Assembly (NCBI GenBank): GCA_017506865.1
Contig: JAFCMP010000010.1
Coordinates: 124,001 to 188,000, forward strand
Direction: 5' to 3'
Source of the DNA: Tribonema minus
Lineage: Eukaryota; Sar; Xanthophyceae; Tribonematales; Tribonemataceae
DNA: 64,000 nucleotides
The notes beneath the pieces are model-generated. The model saw only the letters and a program-made list of their open reading frames with translations. It was not told the DNA's origin and made no database searches. Positions 35,801-47,800 of this stretch are shown here, piece by piece. Positions within the stretch are counted from its first letter, which is position 1. Each line of letters begins with the position of its first letter. The position numbers were made by a program, and so were the translations under genes.

Positions 35801-38800
35801 CTGTGTTGCAAGGCTGGCACGAATGGAAACGCCATCACGCACTCAAGCACGAGAGCTGCAACGCGCGCACATCGATCGCTGTATAAGACGCTAAGACGCG
35901 CTTCCATGCGGACGGCAGAAAAAAGTCCGGAGTGCAAACTTGAAGAACGTGTATATCAAGAACGCGCCGCACCTCGCCCCAGAACTCCTCGTCGGCGGTG
36001 TCGCTGCCGCGCGCGCCGGCGCTGTGGCGCCTTACCGCCTTAAGCGCGCGCTCCGTGGTGCGGCTCAGCTCCACCATGCGCACCGCGCCCTCCGCCACGT
36101 CCCACACGATTTCCTGGGGCGATCGCACAGCGGCGTCACCATGATGATGGTCAGCGTGCAGTTGACCTCGCGCGGTGACGACAGTATGGTGCATTGTGTC
36201 AGCGATGCGGCCCGGTTCAGCTTCATCAGCTTGCACGAGCCCCTCTGCCGCTTTGCGCGCGATACCTAGGCATAGTGCTCAGATCACGCGCGGCAGAGCG
36301 GCGGAGCACGAGAAATGATGGATGGGGCACATCGCCGTCATGGACGGCAGCTGCACTCTGGTTGTTGCCGCGACGTTGGAGGCACAACCACCATGAAGCT
36401 GATCGGCTTCAGGAATCGATAGGCCACGGTGAGCGATGACACACGGCGGCAGGCAGGAGCATCAGGCGAGAGGCGAGGACTACGGCATACGGCTTGCCGG
36501 TCTCAATGACTGCACGTGCGCTGCACTCGCTGTGATGCACGCGCAGCGCTGCGCACCGTCTGCAGCTCGAGCAGTCACCATGACCTCTACCGCCAAAGCA
36601 TCATCAACAGCAAATAGGGCCCATTGCGTCTATGCGCTATCGTACAAACACACACATCAGCGCTCAGCACACAACTTGGCATCAGCGGTAGGTATGTCGG
36701 GAAGACACATATACATACCCTGACGATGGTGGCGGTGCCGTCGTCCCCCGCCTGCTGCCCCCTGGCGCCGCCCTCGACGAGGTACTCGGCGTTGTCCCCC
36801 TCAAAGAGCAGGCCGATGGTGGACTTGCGCTGCAGCGGGCGGTGAGCGCAGCGAGCGAAGGCAGCAATAAGCAGCAGAAACACCCAGCAGCAATCACACG
36901 TGCGGCTCATGATTTATACAAGGGCTGCGCGGAGGCAGGGCCTGCCAGCCGCTGAGGTTTGTCGCCTTCAGAATGCATACATCAACCCTATCTCTGGCCC
37001 TAAGGATCGAAGCGGCGCTGCACGAAGGGGGCGGCAGCACAGCCACACCGACAGCCATCACGTACGATGCCAGAGGGCAAGTGACAGCATCAAAAGCACT
37101 TCATCGTGGTGCGGGTGGGCTGCATAGTCGTAAGCACAGCGTGGAGGCCTTGCGTATCGGCAGGCGGCGAAGGCCTCCTGTGTCCAGTCGTGCAGCAGCG
37201 GCAGCGATGCGGGCACGTGGCGGGTGCCAGCACGCAATCACAGGTCAGCGGTACAAAGCACGGCGACGCGGTGCATTCCGCGTGCTAGCCACCGTTGCCA
37301 CAGAGCGGCGCATCGGCTTGCGTCAAGCGGCTGCGCGCGGAACAAATCTTGAGCGGTCATTCCCGGGCCGTCACCACAGTCAAGGCGTACATGGCCGAGT
37401 ATGCAAAAGATGTCAGCAAATAGAACTGATAACACTGCCCTGTCATGAGGGGAAAAAGCGCATGCTCCTCACTGCTCGTGGTGGGTTTAGGGTTAGCGCA
37501 AGTATAACAACCACACCACTGCACTGGTAGGGTCAGGGTCAGGGCAAGTATAACAGCCACACCACTGCATTAGCCGCACAACAACTACCATCAACTTTCA
37601 ATGGGGACGTTCCGTCTGCGTGCGCGTGCTTCGAAAAAAATTCTACCTCAAATCACCTTGCGCCTAAACATATGAGGAGCTCGTGAGCGCACCTGCACTG
37701 GAGGGGCAGCATCATTGGGCGAGCCCTGAGCGTTGCCATTGCCGCCGCCGCCATTGCTGGTGAAGAACTGCGTGTTCGCATCGCCGTACAGCTCGGAGAG
37801 CTGCTGCGCACGACCCAAAACCGCTGCGTCCGCAAACTCGTCCTGGCGCGCACGCGGTGCGATGGCAGAGAGCGTCAGCACAACTCCATGGCACGGTCAT
37901 TGCAAGAAATTATGGAGGTCGAAAAGCGCGTTCAGCCTGCGGCAGTGAGGCGCAGCGTTTTCGGCTGCATGCGCCGCGTTGGTCAATGAGGCAAGCTGCG
38001 CCGTTTGTGGTCGCTGCGCATGCCATGCGCGCCGCCAGCGCAGCGGCAGGCACATCACCACACCCCTGTTCCGCAGCATGAAAGCAGACAGGCGCTTGGT
38101 AGGTCTCCAGAGCAGGAAACGGCCTGATGCATCTTGGACATTCTAGAGAGAATTTGTAAGGACCACAAGAGAGAAATTGAACACAGGTGTTCAGCGGCTT
38201 GAGCTGCCGCACCACGCCTCCCGTCCCGCAAGCAGCACCTGCACCGGCTCTACGCACGCAAGCGCGCGAGCGTCACGCATGCGTGGCGCAATTGCAACAA
38301 CAAGACAAGCCCGCCGCACACATTCAAAAGTGCCATGCACGACCACCACCGCGCGACCTCACACAAGCCCGCGACAGCAGCAGCGCAGCAGCGGCAGCAG
38401 CAGCAGCAGCGGCAGCAGCAGCAGCAGCAGCGGCGGCGGCGCACCTCCGCTCGTGCCAGCAGGACCTTGACCAGCGCGACGAGCGGCGCGTGCCCTGGCG
38501 TGTGCGGCGGAAAGACCTGGTAGGTGGCGCCCGCGGCGCCCGCGTCCACGGATGGCGAGCGCTTCGGCCCCAGGAACGACGCCTGCGACGCGTGGAACTC
38601 CGCCATGAAGGACAGCGCACAGAAGATGCGCTGCGCGGGGGCGAGGCGGGGGGGGGGGGGGAGGCGGCAGTGAGCGGGTGTCGCCTGAGTGCGCGTGCAT
38701 GGACAGGGGTGGTGCTGGACCAGCAGTAACATCGATTTTTCTGAGAAGGAAGGGGCGGATAGCAGGGCGAGCTCAGTATTAGGTCAGCAAGGATGCGGTG

Positions 38801-41800
38801 CGCGCATGCGCTGATGACGGCAGTGGCTGTGCTCATCAGACCAGGTCGCATGCAGACCGAGAACCCTTACGTCGAAGGCTCGCGAAGCAGCCAGCGCAAT
38901 TTGTGCCATCCCACAAGATGGCGGGCACATTACACCTCTGAAGCCCGCAAGTCGTTAGCACCGCTGAAAAACGAAAGCACTTGCCTTGAGTGAGCCCAAC
39001 GTGATGCTCCGCCCCGCCACGACCTGCTCCACCAGGGCCGTCAGCAACTGCGAGCACGGTTCAAATGTCTGGGCGCTGGCCTGCAATGACACAGTGGCAT
39101 ACGAAGCAACTGGGTCAGCTTGAGGGTGAACTTTGAAGTGTGTTGATGTTCCGCATTGCACTGTAGTCGGCATATTTGGGCTCTGTGCAAACAAAAGGTT
39201 CGGAGTGTAGCAGCTGCACTGTGAGGGTCCGCTGTGGTGGCAGCAGTGGTCGCTGAGGCGGCATGGACGAGGCACGCGCTGCGCCCATTGAAGAATGCAT
39301 CAACTTCGGCAGCGCCAACGCAACGCCTGTAAACAGCACTGAATACTGCACAAGTGCTCCGATACATACAACCGGCCCGCCTTGCTTGGTAGTGCGCGAC
39401 GGCGCAAACGTGCAGTCCTGCCGCAGATCAGTACACCGCCGTGCCAAGGCATGGTTCAGAGCACGCCATCAAGCGGACATGCGCGTGGAGGTACGCGCCG
39501 GGCACACAAGACGATGCAACACATGTTATTGCTGCGCCACACTACTCGCGCAAATGAGAGGCGTCCCGCAGCGGCAGCTCCTCAGTTTGAGCAACACAAA
39601 GCCCGGACCATGCGATATGAGCGCTGCCGCACACGGGCGCACCTGCAGGACGAGGTCGCACACCGCCTCCACCACAAAGTCCAGCTGCGTGCGGTTCGGC
39701 TGGTGGCCGTAGATGCACGCCGCCACTGCAGCAAGGGGAGGGGGAGGGCACGCAGCGGGGCCTGTTGAGCGCCTGTGCGCATGCCACTCAGATGCGTGTG
39801 CGCAGGATATATGCAAGTGCATGGTATGAAGTCATGAATTGTGCCTGCAGCGCTCGGCGTACTGCTTTGCGCATCCGCCGCCGGGCACGCGCGCGCCCAT
39901 CGCTGGCGGCATGTGACCGTGTGCGCATGAAAAAAGGCAGCCGGAACAGGGCTGTGACGGCGCTTTGGAGGGGGACAAGCCGGGAATGGCGTACACCTCG
40001 TGCACAGATGTCGTCTACAAGACAGAGGCTCGAGTTCATTGCGCTGACGCCTCTGTCGTTGCAAGACCCGAAGGAGGCACAGGCGCGTGCAGAACAGTCG
40101 CGCACTCAAGACACAGTCGTGGAGGTGGGTGACCTCTCACAGGCGGAGGCGGAGGAGTAGGTCGGCGACGCAGTGATCGCAGTGGCGCAAGACGCACGGG
40201 TTCGAGGAATCGGAGAACGCGCAGCTGAGTGACGAGGAGAAGTACCTTGCCAAGGGAGTGCTAAGCAAGTGCGGCAATCGCGTGCAGCACCTCAAGCAGC
40301 TGTGCCATATCACGTGGAGTAAGTGTGACATGCTAGCCGAACTGTCCGCCGCCATTAAGGCGTATGCGGACGAAAATGTTAAGCAAGCAGCATGCGGGCT
40401 CGCAAGGTTTTGGCATCGGTCCCAGCGGCGGGCGGTCGTGCACAGCAGTGTTAGGTCCTGTCAAAGCTTGCGAACGACAGTAACTCAAATGCGCTTGTGC
40501 AAAAGGATGTTGCTGCAGCATTTGGCGTCTTCGACGAGCTGTTTCATTGAGCTCAATCTGAGAACTAAATCAGGCGCACACCCGTTCATGATCAAACACC
40601 GGGGGCAACATGACGGTGCGCGCAGCCTCGTCACGCGGCAGGCGATAGCGCAGCTGCGCTGCAGCAGCAGCAGCAGCAGCAGCGCAGCTGCTGCGCTCTC
40701 GCCTGCCGCGCAAATGGCCCAGCTGCTGCGCTTTCGCCTGCCGCGCAAACGACGAGGCTGCGCGCACCGTCATGTCGCCCGTGCTGATTGATGGTGAGTG
40801 GGTGTGCTCCTGATCCAGTGCTTAATTTGAGCTCAATGAAACGGCCATCGTCAAAGACGCCAAATGCTGCGCCGCTGCTCCTCCTCCTCCTTCCACGCCT
40901 GAATCAGATTCAGGCGTGGAAGGAGGAGGAGGAGTGGGCTCGGCTGACGCGTTGCCGCCGCAGTGCTCGCGCCACAACATTGCCTGCAGAAGCTGACGCC
41001 GGCACCCAAGCACCACATATGTACAGCGTGCCGCAGCACAGCACCTGACAAGCTGTTCATCATCATCATCACAAGCGGTCGTTGCCGCGGCGCAGCTCTA
41101 TGCGCACCTGCGTGTGGTCGCGTCAAGGGCGTCTGCGATTCCTGGTTGAGCGCGGTGGCCGCGTAGACGAGGTCGTCGATGAAGAAGCCCGTGTCAGCGA
41201 TCAGCGCCTGCAGCTGCAGCAGCGCTCGCTGCCACACCTCCGTCTGCAAGGGCGGGGGGGGGGGGCAGAAGGCCCAGCGCAAGCACACGTGGCGGCAAAA
41301 AGTGGGTGCAGAGCCGAAGCATGGGACTCGCAGAGGGCTACGGCGCATGTGAGGCAGACCGCTGATGGTTCAAAAAAACGGCGCACACCATGCAGTTGCA
41401 GGTGCGTCAAAACCACGCGGATCTCGAGCACATGGTGTGGATGGTCGGACAGCATGTTGTTCGCATGACGACGCCCTGTGCTGCCATGTGAATGGCGGAC
41501 AATGACGAATTCAAAAACCATAATGAATTGCGACGGGCGCGCATTGAAGAAAACGGAGAAGCAGCGCCGGCGCTTGCGGGGCTGGGATGTGCTACCGCAT
41601 GACAGCGCTTCTGACGTAGTACACGAGCGCCTGTGATCGCACAACAGCCATATTTCCTGTACTCGTACGCGCTGTGCTGACTCTGACGCATGCCACAAGC
41701 TGTATTGAGTGCCCACTCCGGGTACGCTACCACAGCTGCCAGCATCTACTCTATGCCAGGCTCAGCCGTACCAAAGTTCTGCATTCCTGCGGATGAATGC

Positions 41801-44800
41801 AAACCACTGAAGCAGATATATGTCATAGCAGTATACATTTCATATATGGCCCGCAACACCTTAGCATGTGATGGCACTTGCTCACCTGTCTGATGTATAG
41901 ACAGCTGAGCAGCAGTGACAGGAGATCTCTGGGCTTGCCAGCCACAGGTTCGCCGCCCTGCAGCCGCAAGATCACATGGTGCAAGCAACATCAGGGCAGT
42001 GAAGACAACCAAATGCCAATGTTATGCTTACAGCACCTGCTTGCAGCCAAGCTATAAACGGTCAGCTCAAAACACTTGAAGCATAGCATGAGCAGAGCCA
42101 GCAGCTGGGCCACCAAGCCCCGCAATCTCCCAACATGTGCCGTTGAGAGAAGAAGCAACAAGGGTGCGTTCAAGATGTCATTGTTGCCGTCCTTCTCTCC
42201 ACATGGTGCCTGAAACGGTACGAGAACGATGATCCGTAGGTGACTGTGATAGACGTGGTGCTCTGCTGGTGATGGACTGCCTCAACAGTGCATCCTGCGC
42301 CTGACACTTCGAGCAACAAGGCGGTCGGTATCTGCCGGCCAGCCAATGCAAACAGGCTGCGAGCCTGAAGCCGACGTGCACGGGAGCCGAGCATCTGACA
42401 CCATCTTGAAAACCGCACTCACAGGCAACACGCCTCTCAAAGCACTTTAACGCAGAAGTTGACGCAGTGTGCGACTGGAGCGTGCGCACAGCGTGTGCGC
42501 GCACCTGCGTGACCACTGCGACCGTTTCTGGCAGCGTGTTCCGGTCGGACCGCATCTCGCGGCGCAGCGACGGCGGCATCGCCGGCGGCAGCTGGTGCGG
42601 CCGCCGCCCGATGGCGCTGCCGCCGCCGCCGCTGCCCGCCGCCGCTTGGCCCTCGCTGCTGGCGCCCTCCATGAGCTCCAGGGACAGGAGGTCGGGCTCG
42701 CTGCGCACGGTGACGGCGCGCCTGCATGGGAGGCGGCGTCGTGCAGTGGTTTGGTTGGTTGGAAGAGGCGAGATCAGGTGGGGGCGGCGGACAGAGCGCG
42801 GTGTGTGAGAGACGTCATGAGCTGTGCGGAGAGCGGAAGCACTGACACGACTCTACGCCTCTGGAGTACACGTATTGAATATTTGTCACGCGTGCATGTT
42901 GCGCTGGAGGCGGTGGCGGCGACATAGTGACGTGCATGCGTGCTCAAGGCACGTGCTGCGTGAGGGACGCACGGGCACGTGGGCTCAAAAAATGTCCTTC
43001 TTGGCATGCGCTGCAAGGCGCCGCTCCGGTTGCACGTGAGACACGCTGCAGGAAGCAGCGCGAGCAACTGACGCAACAGCCCACAAGAACCTCACCGCCA
43101 TGTGCTTCATTGAAGTACCAAGTACAGGGGGGGTCACGATATAAGAACGGGTCCGTCACGCCAACTTCACCGCTCCTATACCGTGACCGCTCCTATATCG
43201 TCCTTGTGCTTAAGTAGGGTTAGCCCTAACCCCAGGCTAACCCTAACCCTAGACCTAGGGTCTGAAGTACTTAAGTAGGGTTAGTGTGCCAACAGTTGAA
43301 GTTGGCTACGCATTAAGCCGGAAAGCAGCCGCACAGTGCGCTATACGCTGTGACTGATCGATGCGCGCTTGAGCGTTGTTGAATATCACGCAAAAGCCGC
43401 TGTTCAGGCATTGTTCTTGAGGCGGCTAGTGGTAGGTGGACACGATATAAGAGCGGTCAGCCCCGTGCAGCACCAAACCGCTCTTATATCGACCAGATCC
43501 GTGTTCAGCCGTGAGACCGCTCTTACAATACCGTGACCGCTCTTAGATCGAGCGCTCTTATATCGTAGCCGTCCCTGTACACAAACATGAAGATGCCTGC
43601 AATGCATGACCAACACGGCCGTCAAAATGCACCTGTTGGCAGAGCTGCCATCGCCGTCAGGGCCCACGCTGACGCTGCGCCCCGCGCCCGCCGCGTGCGC
43701 GCCGCCGGTTGCGGACCGGGCGTGCGCGTCCCTGCGCGGCAGCGCGCTGGGGGACCCGTCCCGCCTCGGCGCACCAGGCGAGCCCTCGCGTCTGAGCCGT
43801 GCACACGTTGATTGCGGTACGGTGAACTCACGATCAAAAGGCAGTGTAGGGTGGGTTGGGTTCACGTGTGCGCTGAATGGTTGAAACACTGCAGGTATGC
43901 GGTCAGGGCATGAAGTGGCGCCAAACCTTTCGCGCGCAACTGATATCTCGTGCCAACCCTTGTTTCACTCGTGGCACAACAAAGTGGCCAAAGTGGCCCG
44001 CCAGGCTCAGTCATCAACAGACAGCAGCAAATTGTATCTGGTCGAGCGCAGCAGCAGCGGCAGCACCATGTGCCAGCTGCGACACGCACCTCAACTCAGA
44101 CTCCATGGACGGTGCGGACGGCGCTCGCGGCAATCCAGGCGGCAGGCCCGGTTGCGCTGCCGCCACCGAGGGGGCATCTGAGGGCGCGGGGCTGCTCAGC
44201 AGGGGTGCGACGGTGGTGGCATCGCTCTGCAAGAAGAGGAAATTATTCACACAGGTGGAGGGGCAGCGTCGTGTCAGCTCTGCAGCCTGCGCGTCGCTCA
44301 CGTGACGAACGCAAGTTCATGCGCAAATTATGAGATTATTTCAGCGCTGCGCCGCTGCCGCTGCGTTTGAACGCCGGGCTGACGTCGCGGCGACCGCAGG
44401 TGAAGTATGCGCGAGGAAGTATCCGCTGGCAGCGGCACGGGCTGCGATGCCGCGTCCACGCCACACGCCACGCAGCTGACGACTATCAATCCAGCTCTCC
44501 GCGTACGCACAAACAGTAGCAGCACAATCGCAGGCAAACAAGCGATGAGGCAGCGCTCAGCACATACGTGTGACGGCGACGGGGGCCCGCCGTCCCCCGC
44601 GCGCGCGCCGTTCGCGGCCGCGTCCGGCAGCGTCACGACCGCGGGCGCGCTCGCAAACTTGGCGTGCGCCGCCGCCGCCGCCGTCGCCGACATTGCCGCG
44701 CCGTTCTCCGCCGCGGCGGCGGCGGCCAGGCCCGTCATGGTGGCGATGGAGGATCGTGCGCTGCTGGCGCTGCTGCTGATGTCCGCGGCAGCGCTCGTGG

Positions 44801-47800
44801 GCGTGCCCGCCGGCGCTGCGCGGGCGACGCGGTGAGGAACGGACGAGGGCGACGGAGCATGCGCGGCAGTGTGAGGGGGAGCGGCGGTTGATGGCTTGCC
44901 GAGTAATGCTGCTGCTGCTGCCGCCGCCGCAGGGGCGGCCGCCGTCTTGAACGTGGCTGCTGAGCTGTCTGTTCCCTGTGTCATGCATGCCCGCGTATTG
45001 TGCAAATACACTTCTAATGGCGCAATGCATTGGACCATGCGGACGATCGTGCCCATCTGCCTGCTGCGTATTACCTGCGAAATGCCCGCGTCGTCATCAA
45101 GCATTTGTTTGCTGCAGCCCTGCGATACGTGACCTGGTCAGCCTAGATGCGCAGCCCTGCAAGAGCGGGTGTCGGGTCAATGCAGCGCTGAGCACTGTCA
45201 CTATAACAAGAGCGGCGACTCACCGGAGCGTCGGTGACCGGAGCTGCCAGAGCTGGCCCACCGCTCGCTGCTGTGCACGCGCTTGTGGAGCTGTCCCTGC
45301 GCGTGATGAAATAAAAATGCAGTGCTCAGCTCAGCACTTTTGCTGTGGGTGCACGCACGCATCGTGTCAGGGGGAGCACCGCAAGCGACGGCGCGCGCAA
45401 CGCGCTACGCGCCGGGCGACGCTGAGAGGGGGCCGAGCCGTCGGACGCCATACGAAGGCAATTGACACGGCGCGTGCCATGAAGAAAGTGCGCGTGACCA
45501 GCTCGGCGGCGGCGCCGTCGCTGCAGCCCCAACACATGGGCACATATGTGCACACGCGCACACGCACCTGCGAGGAGTCCTGCGACGCGGGCCAGCCCCG
45601 CTCCGACGCACTGCGGCTGTCGCTGATGCTGCGGTTGGAGGCGGACAGGTCCACGGCGCCGACCGCCCAGTCGGCGCCCATGGCCGGCAGCGACGTCTCC
45701 TCGTGCGCGCGCAGCGCGCGGATGTTGAGCTGCGCACGAGGCGGCGGCGATAGGGGGCGCAGCGGCGCGCGGTGAGCGCATGGTGTCTCTGCAGGCGCGT
45801 CCAGCGCTGCTGCTGCGGCGTCGCAACATGTGTGGTTTGCTCTGATGGGCTGCGCCATGCGCGCATGAGGCCAGCTCGCGCGACTGCAGCAGCATCCTCA
45901 TATTCGGCAGGCGGGTGCGCTAGCGCGGGCCGTCAGCGGGCGCGCGGCGCAGCTGGCACAGCACGACCGCGGCGAGGGGCGGCTCAAACATGGCCACCTA
46001 TGCAAGCGCGCTGATGACCGCATACTGCAACAGCCCGCGCTTCACTTCAGAGCGCTCGGAGCTCCGCACGTCGTTCAGCGCAGCTCGTACGAGGCACGGA
46101 TAGCGCAGAGCTGCAGCAGCGCTCACCAGGTGCTGCCGGTACGCCAGGAAGATGGGCGTGCCGCCGGTGCCGTGGTTGAGATCCGCTTCGTGGCCGGAGG
46201 GCGACGTCTCCAGGGCGTTGTAGCCGTACGGCGGCGCCTCGTCTTTGCGCGGCTGGTAGATGACAATGTCACTGCAGGAGTCGCACACGGCCGAGGGAGA
46301 CGCGGTCAGATTGCGCGAAGACAGTGCACAGGGCTCAGCTGCACAGTGGTGTATGGCAGCACTTGCAGGCCAGCAAACGAGCTGCGTGCTAGGACACGAC
46401 AGCATGCTGCAAGCCTGTGTGCATACAAGAGGTGCGCCACACCTCCTCAACGAGTCAAGTTCATGGGCGTATCGAAATCTTCGTGTTGGGCGACTGCGAC
46501 ACACGCCGTGCGCAGAGGACAGGCGCCGCCACTGCATGGCTTCTGCCGGCTGCGCGAGCTGCATCGCCGCTCGGTGCACCTCATGCGCTGAACGTGAGCA
46601 TACAAGAGCATAGCGGGTTGATAGCGGCACTTCTCAAAGGACGCGCGGCGCAGCAGCGTCGACCCGCAAACAAGCGCTATCTCGCCGGCAGTTCCGCACT
46701 GACCTTATGGGGTTACCGATGCCCTGCCGCGCGCACAGGTACACGCGCTCGCCGTTGGTGCCGTTGTTGAGGTCCACGGGCTTGGACTTGCGCCGCGTGA
46801 TGCTGTAGCCGGGGGGTATGGACTCGCCCCTGCAACCGCGCGGGACGGCAGCACACAAAGGGGGAACAGGCCTGTAAGCGTCTGAAGGTTTTGCCGAGAG
46901 TGTGTGAGAGGCTGCAGCATGTGCATCACTCCTTGCTTGGCACCAACCAGCAAGAGTACGCACACAGCTGTAGCCGAGTATCAGCTGGTAGGCTAGCATA
47001 GGCAGCACACGAAGACGTTTGAACTCCGGCATCCAGTGACATGAACGGGATGGCTTGAAGTTGGGCACATCCACCTTTGACAGGCCCAGTGCGTCATGAA
47101 GTTGAAGTCGTGGCAGAAGTTGAAGTCGAGGCCAGCGCAAGAGAAAAGGGTGTCGTGCTGAGCAATGCAGCTGACGGGGCGTTGGGGCTTTGTGAGCGCA
47201 GCAAAGGTGCGTGGTCCTCTCTCCAGCATCTTCGTTGACAGTGACAAATGCTGACAGCAGGGTAGTGACACGCGCCTTGCACAGGTGTAAAGGCCGCGAC
47301 CCTGCCAAACCGGGCGCACGCAATTCTTCAAGGAGCCCTCCCCTCTGACGCTGTGGTGTCCACGTTTTGGGCTCTCTGAACCACAAAATATTGCCATGAC
47401 ATACCGGTTGAAGCGTGTGGGCAATGCAGACCTGCGTCGCGCAGAGCTGCCAAGGGCAGACATGATATGCTGTTGCTGCTCGCCGGCAATTGGTGCAGCA
47501 GCATCCGCAAGAGCCTCCGCAGCTTCTGGCAATTCCCTAAAAATCTCATGTCACCGCGCCTCAGAGTGCGTATCAGCGGCGGTGGCACATAACAACTGCT
47601 GCGTGATCCCCTCGAAATCTCACGCGTCACTGAGCGTCAGTAAGCGCATCAGCATCAGCATCAGCTGCCCTGGTACACATCGCTGCCGCTGCTGCTGCCG
47701 AGTCACTCAACGACTTGTGTGACTCGCGTCAGCGCCGAGCGCGGCCGCGCTCACCTGTCGGGGAAGACGACCGCAATGCCGGTGATGCATGTGCGCGGCC

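Noticed and set aside
45920-45997. Exon-like stretch after GCATAG that ends in TAG (25 residues beginning VAMFEPPL), which would end an MABP-only gene here
   Set aside because: The MABP exon donor (46127, phase 0) also fits the acceptor at 45729 (phase 0), and all later phases agree. No usable start exon for a separate ARF-GEF gene exists between 45.73 and 45.92 kb. It is kept as the main alternative to the f-usion model.
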